Shown: positions 1 through 12,393 of the stretch, piece after piece
Position numbering within the stretch: the first letter of the stretch is position 1
Layout: each line of letters opens with the position of its first letter
Assembly (NCBI GenBank): GCA_030180135.1
Contig: CM058230.1
Coordinates: 13,207,082 to 13,271,081, forward strand
Source: Orychophragmus violaceus
Lineage: Eukaryota; Streptophyta; Magnoliopsida; Brassicales; Brassicaceae
Direction: 5' to 3'
DNA length: 64,000 bases
Translations under genes and position numbers: made by a program
The notes under the pieces: generated by a model
Told to the model about the DNA's origin: nothing
The model's database searches: none
The model's input: the letters and a program-made list of their open reading frames with translations, nothing else

Positions 1-555
1 TCTAACCTGATCAATTAGAATCTAGATCTTAGGTTGCTAAATACGTCACGGAAGTGGGGTTTAGGAATCTGAACTAATTAGGTTGAGCAATTAAACTTCT
101 CGCAAACGAAAGTTTGGTTTAGGATAATTGTGAACATATCAAACTCGGGATTAATGCTAGTTTAATCTGTTAGTTCTCGCAAACGAAAGTTTGGTTTGCT
201 GCACTTAGACTTAGAGAATTATCGCAAAGGAATTTGGTTAATTCTATATCTGTGTTTTGAGTTCTAGAACTGTGCTTAATTAGATCCTTGCTGAATGAAC
301 TGTCTGCTTGTCTGATTTCCTGAGAAAACGCCCTAGACTTAGCGCTTTTAATAACTTGCTTTCACAACCAACAATCTCTGCTTTCTGTTTACTTTCTTGC
401 ATTGCTTTTAATTCAATCACATTGCTTTCTTCCTAGTTTAATTTCCTGTTCCTGAGCTATTGAATACGGAGTCCCTGTGGATTCGATACCTATATACTAT
501 GACTACTGAACTGTGCACTTGCAGTTAGATATAGGATAAAACCTGACACCTATCA
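1..555 (+). mobile_element. 3' portion of a Ty3/gypsy LTR (left edge of window)
   Basis: The segment ends in CACCTATCA at 555, where sequence that is repeated 6.5 kb downstream resumes, so 555 is an LTR terminus. The block around 470-555 (GTGGATTCGATACC, then GTGCACTTGCAGTTAG, then GGATAAAAC...CCTATCA) matches the reverse complement of 62639-62730, the terminal part of the gypsy LTR near the right edge. The two copies are the same family but clearly diverged and in opposite orientation. A 25-base block with CGCAAACGAAAGTTTGGTTT occurs twice, near 95 and 174. No coding sequence is seen. The five bases after the LTR (GAATC, 556-560) should recur left of the window if this is a simple insertion. 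Confidence 0.7.
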
Positions 556-2969
556 GAATCCGATTTCACTAACTTCCCACTTCATTCCCACTGACAGCTT
601 CGCTCAGGTTTCCACATGGCCACTGTCGCTAACGGTCCTCAATATTCTTTTCGCTAACATATCGTACCGACCGCTTCGCTCTTCCCGCTATTTTGCACGG
701 ACACTTTCTCACTAACACTCCACACTGACCGCTTCACTTCCCGGGTCAACTCGTCTCGCAGTCTCCTTTCCAGCCCATCTCGCTTTCGGGTTCGGGTTCG
801 GTCTCGCATTCGTATCGCATCGTCCATTCCGTCCTGCACTCAACACAACAATTTTCACTGGAGCGGTGAATTCAAACCAATCCATTCCCCGATATCACTT
901 CCTCATAGAAATATAGTTAGTTAATCATGTACCCAATGGTCACCCATGATTAAGTAACGATACTCTATAATTCCGCTCTCTCGTGAATCGACAGTCGATT
1001 CAACCCATTCTCACATTAGCTCAACACCTTAAACGAAAAGGTTCTAACACTTCTTATTCTCAACAACTAACGGTTGCAAATAAGAATTAAGCTACTCAAC
1101 CAATAGCTTACCACCACCACTCACACTCCGCACATGCTAAGCATGCCACAACACTAGCACTCTCACAGTGCTATACCACAACGAAAGACAACCCTAACTA
1201 TCTAATGCACCACACAAGCATTAGATAAAACACGCAAGCAAATAATTGCAAAACAATCAATTACCACACGCAACCAAGCAATCATCAGATTGCTCCGGAT
1301 ATGTCGTCAGTCTGGGTTTAGGTTATGATGAACGGTCATCAGTTCCGCTCATCATCAGACTTCGCATGGTAATTCGTTTGCATAACAAAACGATCACACG
1401 CATGCAAACAATTATTACGAAAGTAATAATGATAAGTTGAACAATCTGCATCACATACATACACAAAAACAACAACACACACATGTTTCGAGGTTTATAG
1501 AAATACATAGGGAAACAGAAATACAACCATAAGATGTCCGTCATCAACAACCCAATCCACAAACTGCACCGCCATATCCTGGAGATGTTCCCAACAACAT
1601 ACGAAAACCCATCGATCTGGATACACACAAACAACCAACATAGTTAGTGCCCATATTCACCTGGCCTAACTACTCAAACCCTAACAGCCCCAGCACGACC
1701 GGAATGCCATACACAACCGGCATCGCGGCTCGCGCCGATAACCACTGGCAAGCGCGCTGGGAGGGTGTGGTGGGTGTGCCTCTCTGGTCGGTGGTCCGAC
1801 CTGCTGCGGCTCGGCTATCAGACACAACTGCGCGACGTGACCCCTGTGACCACATATCTGACAAACCGGAACGGGCGCTGGGAGTGGCCCACAGTAGCAA
1901 GTTGGTGCCTCGTGATCCGAAGCGCCACACAACTGACCAGAGAAAACAAACTCCGAAGAAAGATCCTGAAAACACTTGAACGCACGATGACCCTGAACTC
2001 CGCATGCGCTACACCTCCGGTATGCAGGCATTGCTGGTGGCGTCTCCTACGTATCCGCTGGTGTGGTCTCTGATGGTACAACTGGCTCAGATGGTGGAGT
2101 ATCCGGCGGTGTCACTGACTCAAATCGCGTGTCCAACTCAGACATCGGCTCATCCTCCGTGAATGGCTCGGTAGGGTCAGACGGTGGTAACGCGAATCGG
2201 TCGAATGGTGTCCGAAGCGGACCCAGATATGGATCCGGCTGGTGATACATACCAATCTGCTGCTCCAGTACATCTCCGAGTATCGCCACCTGCTCGTCTA
2301 CTTGTGGCTCCATGTCCAGGTCAACTGCTGCGCGTAGCTGGTCCACCACAAAGTCCACCACACAAAGCGAAATGAAATTTGAGGCATGCAACTAGGTAAT
2401 GGCATGTCATGCGCTTCAAGAATCGGCGACTGAAGCTCTTGGCAGTACCACTGGCTCCGGTGGTGTAACCGGCTCCGATAACGGCATCGTCCTGTAGAGC
2501 TTGAGGTAACGGGTCAGGCAACGGTCTCCAATCCACACCGGCTGCTCTCGCTCCCTGCTGCGCTCGCGGAATGACTGGCGGTCGATCTGATACCCGAGAA
2601 CCCTGTGACTGTCCCTGCTGTGCTATCCTCAGACCGGCCTGATGCTGGTCCACCAAAGCCTGATACTCTGCTCGTGTCATCCGACGCTCACCCATACTGT
2701 TCGCGGCAATCTCACACACCCAATGCACACACCCACACACACCCCGTCCAGGGACGCTCTGTTGCTGTCTGCAATCAAAACCACAAATAAACATTAGTAC
2801 ACATAATACAAATTTCCTACCCCATCCCAACCCCGGATTTACGAACGCGGCTCGGTTTCCTAATGGATGCTTGGGTATGACACAATTTTGACTCGATAAA
2901 ACCACGGAAAACACTCAGAAATGAACAACTTTGAAACCCATGCAGAACCATGCTCTGATACGCGGTTTC
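556..2969 (-). mobile_element. Internal region, copy 1, of a long-LTR gag-only retrotransposon (cut by gypsy)
   Basis: This segment is nearly identical to 7043-9454 at an offset of about 6485-6487 bp. On the minus strand it begins next to an LTR end (GGGGCGTTACA, read from 2970 leftward), followed by a PBS-like site at 2948-2961 that is mutated relative to copy 2. It then carries a decayed gag reading region. About 490 bp corresponding to the PPT-proximal end of copy 2 are missing here, because the gypsy LTR joins at 555/556. No protease, integrase, reverse transcriptase or RNase H motif is present, so this element could not move by itself. Confidence 0.75.
1681..2695 (-). pseudogene. Decayed gag with CCHC zinc knuckles (copy 1)
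   Basis: The first plausible start is the ATG at 2695, which opens with MGERRMTRAEYQALVDQ. The frame is lost between about 2440 and 2390, continues as a Pro/Glu-rich stretch (2391-2047), meets an in-frame TAG near 2046, then reopens at 2031. The last part contains two complete CX2CX4HX4C knuckles (CSACGVQGHRAFKC and CQICGHRGHVAQLC), with a third, incomplete CGASDHEAPTC between them. Zinc knuckles of this kind are nucleocapsid motifs of retroelement Gag. The same TAG is present in copy 2, so it predates the duplication. I cannot assign a gypsy clade; no pol follows. Confidence 0.6.
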
Positions 2970-4716
2970 TGTAACGCCCCTCTCCCATTCTCCGCTGACC
3001 GTCGAGCTGACCGGCCAACAATCAAACAAGAACATGACCGATCGAACCCGAGCAAGTCGAACAGGAAAAGTTCATCACAGGACGAAGCCAGAGACAGATC
3101 GGTTTGAGACAAAGGCTCGCACCAACCCATCCTTGACTCCGCTATCCTTGCTTCCATAGTACAAGTCGGCCGTCCTGCATTACTTCAGCGAGTTGTGTCG
3201 GTTCGGACTAAACACAATATCAGGAAAGTATATTCATTTCTGAGTAAATCAAACGTTCAGCACAACGTTTAATCGTCACTTTACAAATCATTTTTCATCA
3301 ACAACCAGTCAATACGCAAATCAATACAAAATGGCTCTAAGCCGAACCGAGAGAAAAACCCCCAAATACATCGAGTCTAAAATCCCGCCCCAAGCCATCC
3401 CGAAGCTACACCGAGGACCTCCCGCGTCCGTCGCTGCTTAACCTGAAAACACAAAAAGAGTCTAATGAGCGATCTAAGATCACCCACTGAATCAGCTCCC
3501 CACTACGGCTTCTAGTCTATCTATCATCTATAGATCCCCGCCCGAAAACCCCAAAATAACAATCAATCAAACACAATAGCCGATCACGCTCTACCACGTC
3601 GTGTCGAGCCCACACACAATCAATTTCCAAAAGAAAGATAAGGCGATTAGAGGAAATCGGGAGCACTGCGGCACATGTCCCCGATTGAGACTCGATCTAT
3701 CTACCGCGCACTACCAACCACACCAAAACACACACGCTGGGCCCATACGATCTTGGTAACTTCCACGGGTTCTCACCGTTACCGATATATCAACTAACCC
3801 ACGCGACTCCTAGCCGTCCACACAACGACTAGGACACCGTTCTCTGTCCATCGATACGCGGCGACTCCGGTTACCCCCGGCAACCCGAGCTTCCATGCAG
3901 TCCGGCCCTAGGACGCGGCCCCTTATTCTCTGGACTACACCCTACAGACGTCACTCCATAGGTTCGCACCTGCCAGCACTAACTGACGAGGTTCTCAACT
4001 CCCGAGGATCCAATCGGGATGGAAGTACCAGAACGTAATCACACACCAAGACTTGCGGGATCTAACGCACCCTAGAGTCCTAGTGCAGAAATGTAAACAC
4101 GCAGACTCGCTTGGACTCTAGCAATCAATCACAATCAATAACCACAACAACTCAACCCCGCATCCCACAAGTCTACTCACACACACCACCGCTCTGACTC
4201 GGCACCGTACCGAGTCAGCACCACGACTTAACCGGTCCCGTGACCAAGTTAAGTAACACAAGGATCGCCCGGCCAAACACCGAGACGATCTAAAGGCCTG
4301 CACAAAACGTTAACCACAACCACACAGCAAACACAATCACGCAATCAACAGTCTACTCGGCCCAACACCGAAGTAGACTTACAATCACACACACATGCCT
4401 ATTAGGGTTTCTAACGTCTTTTAACCAATTCACGCCCGCTACCTTGGGTTAGCCGCTTGCTGACCCGTAGACGGTTCACCAATCACAACACTTCTCATTT
4501 ATTAACCATTCCTAATCATCTTTTAATAACTCCTCGATCCATCGGTTTAGAGCTAGAAGCTTACCAAACTCTCCGACGTCTCATCATTCATTACTTAGTT
4601 CATTAACCTCGGAAAACCCCGATACCATTCATATACTATACGTTCGTTCAGGTTTAACTTCCGTATTTTAACTCGTCTTAATTCCCGTATATAAGTTCAT
4701 TCAATAACATTCTTAA

Positions 4717-4718
<2 letters not shown>

Positions 4719-4751
<33 letters not shown>
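4719..4751. repeat. (AT)n microsatellite in LTR copy 1
   Basis: About 33 bp of alternating TA, followed by TGCATATACGG. The matching tract in the second LTR is about twice as long, so this is the most length-variable site between the two LTR copies. Confidence 0.95.
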
Positions 4752-4754
<3 letters not shown>

Positions 4755-5143
4755 TATACGGCCCTAGTCTTGCAACGACTATATGAATGCATCACGCAAC
4801 ACTACTATCAACCTAGCGGCACACAATTAGGTTTAATCCGTTTAAGTCTAACATGCTTCTTTAACCCTAGCTGGTTTACCGTTAATTCAGTCAATCATTC
4901 ACTTTAATTCAATTCATTAATCACGGGTATGCAATCCTATCACTACGGTTTCCCATTTATCGTCTACATGCAACTACGGTGTTTTGAGCCGACTCACAGT
5001 GATTTGACGGAACGAACGGCACGGATGCGGATACAGATTCCCGAGACCCCGAACTAAACCCGAACCTCCCGAACACACGAACACGAACCCTGAAACATCA
5101 CGAACACCCGCACACAAACCGCACACAAACCGGCCGGAGTCAA

Positions 5144-5253
5144 CGCGTTGACCGGCATTGACCGGCCGTTGACCGACGTTGACCGGCTGACCGTTGACCG
5201 TTGACTTTGGCTTCCTGAACCGGTTGACCCGCACTTGACCATACCGTTGACCT
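5144..5253 (+). promoter_or_regulatory. Cluster of nine TTGAC (W-box core) motifs in LTR
   Basis: Nine TTGAC motifs, eight of them TTGACC, lie within about 110 bp, spaced mostly 7-11 bp apart. TTGAC(C/T) is the core site for WRKY transcription factors. On the minus strand, the transcription sense of this LTR, the cluster lies about 350-450 bp downstream of the TATA box, so it would be in the transcribed leader. That it binds a regulator is inference; it may simply be a local tandem expansion. Confidence 0.5.
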
Positions 5254-5277
5254 TCGTGATTCCGATCGAGCCTCCAG

Positions 5278-5565
5278 ACTAATCTCTTCTCTCTCTCCTC
5301 CAGTTCTCTTTCCCTCTCTTCCGGCTCTCTTTCTCTTTCTCTTTCTTCTTTCTCTCTCTACTTTCTCTCTCCTCTTTCTCTCTCCTCTTTCTCTCTCTCT
5401 TCCTCTTCCTCCAGTCTTCTTCTTCTTCTTCTTCTCTCCTCCTCCTCCTCCTCCTTCTTCTTCTTCTTCTTCTTCTTCTCCTTCTCCTTCTTCTTCTTCT
5501 TCTCTTCCTCTTCTCCTCTTCTCACGCTCCTTTCTTCTCCTCCTCTCTTCTTCTTTTCTTCTTAT
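5278..5565. repeat. CT/TTC-rich low-complexity tract in LTR copy 1
   Basis: Almost uninterrupted pyrimidines, mainly TTC, TCC and CTCTTT runs. On the minus strand, the sense strand of the element, it gives a purine-rich leader just below the TATA box. The Glu/Lys/Arg-rich frame on that strand (5140-5751) is a by-product of the tract, not a gene. Confidence 0.9.
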
Positions 5566-5600
5566 GTTTTTGGTGTGTGGAACAAATGAGAGGTTCACTT

Positions 5601-5610
5601 GGTATTTATA
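5601..5610 (-). promoter_or_regulatory. TATA box of LTR, copy 1
   Basis: The minus strand reads TATAAATACC, a strong plant TATA match, preserved in the second LTR at 12161-12170. Transcription would begin about 30 bp below it and run toward lower coordinates. That leaves a transcribed R-U5 part of roughly 2.6 kb, unusually long. Confidence 0.55.
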
Positions 5611-8165
5611 ACCAAGTTCAAGAATTCTTTGTGTGACATGTGTCCATGACACACATCTCATCTCTTTTATTGACACATGTTGCCACATGTCTTCTCTTCC
5701 TTCACCCTCGAGCCACGCCTCCTCTCCATAAAGGGCCTCAAAATGACCCATTTCATGTATAGAAATCCCACTTAGAAGCCCTTTGAATTTAGACCCAAAA
5801 CCCTCTTATAGATTCATTGAATCTAGCTCACAAAGCCCCTTTTATTTTCTTCTTGGATAATTTCGTGGCCCAAGCTTGTAAATGGGCTTGCATCAAGTCC
5901 ATAATAACTTCAGACATCATCTCAAATCATCCCAAACCAGGCCCAAGCTCCCTTGAATTTATTTTGGAGTTTTAGTCATTAATCACCCATTAATGATCTA
6001 AAATTTATAACTTGATCTCGGCATTAAATATTGCTTCATCCTTTTACCCGTGTCTTCTTCATTTTATAATGGACTGTGGTCAAAATGTCATAATTTTTGG
6101 TGGAGTTTAGAAGGTCTTCTCGCTTGCCCGAACATTGTATCGATTTCTTGGAAAAACCGGTTTTACGGTTAAAATTTTCAAAACCCTTTAGCCGCTTCTA
6201 TAAATCCACCAAGTCTCATCTTCAGATTCTAAATGCTCTTAGATGAATTTAGCAATTTTAATCACCTCAAACGGACACTCGTAGCTCCTGTTATGAATTT
6301 TACAAATTTTGTCGATTTTATCGCTTTCCATTCCTGATAACCCGAAAAACTCATCTACGGTCTGTTTCCACCTTTCTTGATCTTCTAAATGTTTTCTTTC
6401 TTTAAAAGGAATAACATTTGGCCCGTCTTAGATTCCGGCTCGTATTTTGGTAAAATTACCAAAATGCCCCTTAACTTCTCAAAATTACAAAACTTCCCCT
6501 TGTTGACTTTTCTGCTGCCCGTTGACCATTCTTGATACAAGATATTACATTCTTCCCCACTTACATGAATTCGGTCCCCGAATTCTCCGTTACCAACAAA
6601 CTTTGAATTGGAAACTGAACTCTGTAAGTCTCCGTCTCTCGCTTCCAACGCTTCCTTACTCGAACACTGCTGCAGCCCACTGACATCTGACATTACGGCG
6701 ACCCTTCTGTCTCATACCATTCTATCCCACTGATCTCATCAACCGTTCCACTCTCGCTTCCCGTCTTGTATTCCGTACTGTGCTTCACGCTTAACTGGCT
6801 TCCCCGGTTCATCCGTCTCGACCTCGACCTTGTCCCCGCTGGTTTCTCTTCTTTGATTCGCATTCTGACTTCCCCACTTCGCTTCGTCTTCCATGTTTTC
6901 ACGATACTGGTCTGTTTCTCCTGAGGCACTATTCAAGAATCTACATTCTATGCCTGACGTCTTCCTGACTTCCAATTCCTCGTACTGATAACTTCACTCT
7001 AACGCTGACACGATCTCTTTCCGCTCACCCGTCTTGGTTTCCGAATCCGATTTCACTAACTTCCCACTTCATTCCCACTGACAGCTTCGCTCAGGTTTCC
7101 ACATGGCCACTCTCGCTAACGGTCCTCAATTTTCTTTTCGCTAACATATCGTACCGACCGCTTCGCTCTTCCCGCTATTTTGCACTGACACCTTCCCACT
7201 AACACTCCACACTGACCGCTTCACTTTCCGGGTCAACTCGTCTCGCAGTCTCCTTTCCAGCCCATCTCGCTTTCGGGTTCGGGTTCGGTCTCGCATTCGT
7301 ATCGCATCGTCCATTCCGTCCTGCACTCAACACAACAATTTTCACTGGAGCGGTGAATTCAAACCAATACATTCCCCGATATCACTTCCTCATAGAAATA
7401 TAGTTAGTTAATCATGTACCCAATGGTCACCCATGATTAAGTAACGATACTCTATAATTCCGCTCTCTCGTGAATCGACAGTCGATTCAACCCATTCTCA
7501 CATTAGCTCAACACCTTAAACGAAAAGGTTCTAACACTTCTTATTCTCAACAACTAACGGTTGCAAATAAGAATTAAGCTACTCAACCAATAGCTTACCA
7601 CCACCACTCACACTCCGCACATGCTAAGCATGCCATAACACTAGCACTCTCACAGTGCTACACCACAACGAAAGACAACCCTAACTATCTAATGCACCAC
7701 ACAAGCATTAGATAAAACACGCAAGCAAATAATTGCAAAACAATCAATTACCACACGCAACCAAGCAATCATCAGATTGCTCCGGATATGTCGTCAGTCT
7801 GGGTTTAGGTTATGATGAACGGTCATCAGTTCCGCTCATCATCAGACTTCGCATGGTAATTCGTTTGCATCACAAAACCATCACACGCATGCAAACAATT
7901 ACTACGAAAGTAATAATGATAAGTTGAACAATCTGCATCACATACATACACAAAAACAACAACACACATGTTTCGAGGTTTATAGAAATACATAGGGAAA
8001 CAGAAATACAACCATAAGATGTCCGTCATTAACAACCCAATCCACAAACTGCACCGCCATATCCTGGAGATGTTCCCAACAACATACGAAAACCCATCGA
8101 TCTGGATACACACAAACAACCAACATAGTTAGTGCCCATATTCACCTGGCCTAACTACTCAAACC

Positions 8166-9180
8166 CTAACAGCCCCAGCACGACCGGAATGCCATACACA
8201 ACCGGCATCTCGGCTCGCGCCGGTAACCACTGGCAGGCGCGCCGGGAGGGTGTGGTGGGTGTGCCTCTCTGGTCGGTGGTCCGACCTGCTGCGGCTCGGC
8301 TATCAGACACAACTGCGCGACGTGACCCCTGTGACCACAAATCTGACAAACCGGAACGGGCGCTGGGCGTGGCCCACAGTAGCAAGTTGGTGCCTCGTGA
8401 TCCGAAGCGCCACACAACTGACCAGAGAAAACAAACTCCGAAGAAAGATCCTAAAAACACTTGAACGCACGATGACCCTGAACTCTGCATGCGCTACACC
8501 TCCGGTATGCAGGCATTGCTTGTGGCGTCTCCTACGTATCCGCTTGTGTGGTCTCCGATGGTACAACTGGCTCAGATGGTGGAGTATCCGGCGGTGTCAC
8601 TGACTCAAATCGCGTGTCCAACTCAGATATCGGCTCATCCTCCGTGAATGGCTCGGTAGGGTCAGACGGTGGTAACGCGAATCGGTCGAATGGTGTCCGA
8701 AGCGGACCCAGATATGGATCCGGCTGGTGATACATACCAATCTGCTGCTCCAGTACATCTCCGAGTATCGCCACCTGCTCGTCTACTTGTGGCTCCATGT
8801 CCAGGTCAACTGCTGCGTGTAACTGGTCCACCACAAAGTCCACCACACAAAGCGAAATGAAATTTGAGGCATGCAACTAGGTAATGGCATGTCATGCGCT
8901 TCAAGAATTGGCGACTGAAGCTCTTGGCAGTACCACTGGCTCCGGTGGTGCAACCGGCTCCGATAACGGCATCATCCTGTAGAGCTTGAGGTAACGGGTC
9001 AGGAAACGGTCTCCAATCCACACCGGCTGCTCTCGCTCCCTGCTGCGCTCGCGGAATGACTGGCGGTCGATCTGATACCCGAGAACCCTGTGACTATCCC
9101 TGCTGTGCTATCCTCAGACCGGCCTGATGCTGGTCCACCAAAGCCTGATACTCTGCTCGTGTCATCCGACGCTCACCCAT
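8166..9180 (-). pseudogene. Decayed gag with CCHC zinc knuckles (copy 2)
   Basis: Same arrangement as copy 1: ATG at 9180 (MGERRMTRAEYQ), a frame change after about 150 codons, a Pro/Glu-rich segment at 8876-8532, the shared TAG, then the zinc-knuckle segment. Here the last segment is broken once more, so an uninterrupted frame runs only from 8417. The knuckle CQICGHRGHVAQLC is intact. Both copies carry the same older lesions plus a few private ones, so they were already defective before they were duplicated. Confidence 0.6.
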
Positions 9181-9432
9181 ACTGTTCGCGGCAATCTCAC
9201 ACACCCAATGCACACACCCACACACACTCCGTCCAGGGACGCTCTGTTGCTGTCTGCAATCAAAACCACAAATAAACATTAGTACACATAATACAAATTT
9301 CCTACCCCATCCCAACCCCGGATTTACGAAGGCGGCTCGGTTTCCTAATGGATGCTTGGGTATGACACAATTTTGACTCGATAAAACCACGGAAAACACT
9401 CAGAAATGAAAAACTTTGAAACCCATGCAGAA

Positions 9433-9448
9433 CCATGCTCTGATACCA
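9433..9448 (-). promoter_or_regulatory. Primer-binding site (Met-tRNA type)
   Basis: The minus strand reads TGGTATCAGAGCATGG, matching the 3' end of initiator methionine tRNA, six bases after the LTR end. In copy 1 the same place (2948-2961) reads GTATCAGAGCATGG with its first bases altered, so only this copy could prime minus-strand synthesis. Confidence 0.85.
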
Positions 9449-11201
9449 CCTTTCTGTAACGCCCCTCTCCATTCTCCGCTGACCGTCGAGCTGACCGGCC
9501 AACAATCAAACAAGAACATGACCGATCGAACCCGAGCAAGTCGAACAGGAAAAGTTCATCACAAGACGAAGCCAGAGACAGATCGGTTTGAGACAAAGGC
9601 TCGCACCAACCCATCCTTGATTCCGCTATCCTCTCTTCCATAGTACAAGTCGGCCGTCCTGCACTACTTCAGCGAGTTGTGTCGGTTCGGACTAAACACA
9701 ATATCAGGAAAGTATATTCATTTCTGAGTAAATCAAACGTTCAGCACAACGTGTAATCGTCACTTTACAAATCATTTTTCATCAACAACCAGTCAATACG
9801 CAAATCAATACAAAATGGCTCTAAGCCGAACCGAGAGAAAAACCCCCAAATACATCGAGTCTAAAATCCCGCCCCAAGCCATCCCGAAGCTACACCGAGG
9901 ACCTCCCGCGTCCGTCGCTGCTTAACCTGAAAATATAAAAAGAGTCTAATGAGCGATCTAAGATCACCCAGTGAATCAGCTACCCACTACGGCTTCTAGT
10001 CTATCTATCATCTATAGATCCCCGCCCGAAAACCCCAAAATAACAATCAATCAAACACAATAGCCGATCACGCTCTACCACGTCGTGTCGAGCCCACACA
10101 CAATCAATTTCCAAAAGAAAGATAAGGCGATTAGAGGAAATCGGGAGCACTGCGGCACATGTCCCCGATTGAGACTCGATCTATCTACCGCGCACTACCA
10201 ACCACACCAAAACACACACGCTGGGCCCATACGATCTTGGTAACTTCCACGGGTTCTCACCGTTACCGTTATGGCAACTAACCCACGCGACTCTTAGCCG
10301 TCCACACAACGACTAGGACACCGTTCTCTGTCCATCGATACGCGGCGACTCCGGTTACCCCCGGCAACCCGAGCTTCCATGCAGTCCGGCCCTAGGACGC
10401 GACCCCGTATTCTCTGGACTACACCCTACAGACGTCACTCCATAGGTTCGCACCTTCCAGCACTAACTGACCAGGTTCTCAACTCCCGAGGATCCAATCG
10501 GGATGGAAGTACCAGAACGTAATCACACACCTAGACTTGCGGGATCTAACGCACCCTAGAGTCTTAGTGCAGAAATGTAAACACGCAGACTCGCTTGGAC
10601 TCTAGCAATCAATCACAATCAATAACCACAACAACTCAACCACGCCTCCCGCAAGTCTACTCACACACACCACCGCTCTGACTCGGCACCGTACTGAGTC
10701 AGCACCACGACTTAACCGGTCCCGTGACCAAGTTAAGTAACACAAGGATCGCCCGGCCCAACACCGAGACGATCTAAAGGCCTGCACAAAACGTTAACCA
10801 CAACCACACAGCAAACACAATCACGCAATCAACAGTCTACTCGGCCCAACACCGAAGTAGACTTACAATCACACACACATGTCTATTAGGGTTTCTAACG
10901 TTTTTAACCAATTCACGCCCGCTACCTTGGGTTAGCCGCTTGCTGACCCATAGACGGTTCACCAATCACAACACTTCTCATTTCTTAACCATTCCTAATC
11001 ATCTTTTAATAACTCCTCGATCCGTCGGTTTAGAGCTAGAAGCTTACCAAACTCCCCGACGTCTCATCATTCATTACTTAGTTCATTAACCTCGGAAAAC
11101 CCTGATACCATTCATATACTATACGTTCGTTCAGGTTTAACTTCCGTATTTTAACTCGTCTTAATTCCCGTATATAAATTCATTCAACAACATTCTTTAC
11201 T

Positions 11202-11202
<1 letters not shown>

Positions 11203-11251
<49 letters not shown>

Positions 11252-11275
11252 TATATATATATATATGCATATACG
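11203..11275. repeat. (AT)n microsatellite in LTR copy 2
   Basis: An expanded version of the tract at 4719-4751, with two internal TGCATA interruptions. Confidence 0.9.
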
Positions 11276-11654
11276 GCCCTAGTCTTGCAACGACTATATG
11301 AATGCATCACGCAACACTACTATCAACCTAGTGACACACTTAGGTTTAATCCGTTTAAGTCTAACATGCTTCTTTAACCCTAGCCGGTTTACCGTTAATT
11401 CAGTCAATCATTCACTTTAATTCAATTCATTAATCACGGGTATGCAATCCTATCACTACGGTTTCCCATTTATCGTCTACATGCAACTACGGTGTTTTGA
11501 GCCGACTCACAGTGATTTGACAGAACGAACAGCACGGATGCGGATACGGATTCCCGAGACCCCGAACTAAACCCGAACCTCCTGAACACACGAACACGAA
11601 CCCCGAAACATCACGAACACCCGCACACGAACCGCACACACAAACCGGCCGGAG

Positions 11655-11765
11655 TCAACGCGTTGACCGGCGTTGACCGGCCGTTGACCGGTGTTGACCG
11701 GCTGACCGTTGACCGTTGACTTTGGCTTCCTGAACCGGTTGACCCGCACTTGACCATACCGTTGA
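11655..11765 (+). promoter_or_regulatory. TTGAC cluster, LTR copy 2
   Basis: The second copy of the W-box-like cluster, again nine TTGAC motifs. Spacing and number are conserved although single bases between motifs differ from copy 1. Confidence 0.5.
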
Positions 11766-11804
11766 CCTTCGTGATTCCGATCGAGCCTCCGGACTAATCT
11801 CTTC

Positions 11805-12125
11805 TCTCTCTCCTCCGGTTCTCTTTCCCTCTCTTCCGGCTCTCTTTCTCTTTCTCCCTCTTCCGGCTCTCTCTCTCTTCTTTCTCTTTCTTCTTTCTCT
11901 CTCTACTTTCTCTCTCCTCTTTACCTCTCCTCTTTCTCTCTCTCTTCCTCTTCCTTCAGTCTTCTTCTTCTTCTCTCCTCCTCCTCCTCCTCCTCCTTCT
12001 TCTTCTTCTTCTTCTTCTTCTTCTTCTTCTTCTTCTTCTCCTTCTCCTTCTTCTTCTTCTTCTCTTCCTCTTCTCCTCTTCTCACGCTCCTTTCTTCTCC
12101 TCCTCTCTTCTTCTTTTCTTCTTAT
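11805..12125. repeat. CT/TTC-rich low-complexity tract in LTR copy 2
   Basis: The counterpart of the tract at 5278-5565, lengthened by additional TTC units and an extra CTCTTCCGGCTCTC block. The minus-strand Glu-rich frame over it is an artefact of composition. Confidence 0.9.
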
Positions 12126-12393
12126 GTTTTTTGTGTGTGGAACAAATGAGAGGTTCACTTGGTATTTATAACCAAGTTCAAGATTCCTTTGTGTGACATG
12201 TGTCCATGACACACATCTCATCTCTTTTATTGAAACATGTTACCACATGTCTTCTCTTCCTTCACCCTCCAGCCACACCTCCTCTCCATAAAGGGCCACA
12301 AAATGACCCATTTCATGTATAGAAAGCCCACTTAGAAGCCCTTTGAATTTAGACCCAAAACCCTCTTATAGATTCATTGAATCTAGCTCACAA

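Larger units (their letters stand above)
2970..6549 (-). repeat. 3.6-kb LTR, copy 1 (middle LTR of tandem array)
   Basis: Read on the minus strand, it starts TGTAATATCTTG at 6549 and ends GGGGCGTTACA at 2970, giving TG...CA with TGTAA/TTACA inverted ends. It is bordered by a PPT on the upper side (6550-6567) and a PBS-like site on the lower side. It matches 9455-20165 once the copia insertion there is removed. It contains an (AT)n tract, a nine-fold TTGAC cluster, a long CT-rich tract and a minus-strand TATA box. It has no real gene: the open frames inside it are low-complexity or occur in both copies only by chance of the repeat. Confidence 0.8.
6550..9454 (-). mobile_element. Internal region, copy 2 (complete), of the gag-only retrotransposon
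   Basis: This lies between two long LTRs. The PPT-like AAGTGGGGAAGAA (minus strand, 6550-6562) abuts the lower LTR, and a canonical methionine-tRNA PBS abuts the upper one. It is only 2.9 kb and holds the gag remnant plus about 0.5 kb near the PPT, where the minus-strand frame ending in GDRIHVSGEECNIL resembles the last residues of a gypsy pol. Pol itself seems to have been deleted. The layout fits terminal-repeat retrotransposons with a gag domain (TR-GAG/LARD-like). Confidence 0.75.

Noticed and set aside
1246..1634. ORFs at 1246-1440 (+) and 1323-1634 (-), and copies at 7733-8119
   Set aside because: Non-homologous short frames within the retrotransposon internal region; they change length between copies.
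5140..5751. 203-residue Glu/Arg/Lys-rich ORF (and its longer copy at 11655-12221)
   Set aside because: It follows the CT/TTC microsatellite exactly, changes length with repeat number between the two LTR copies, and has no domain.
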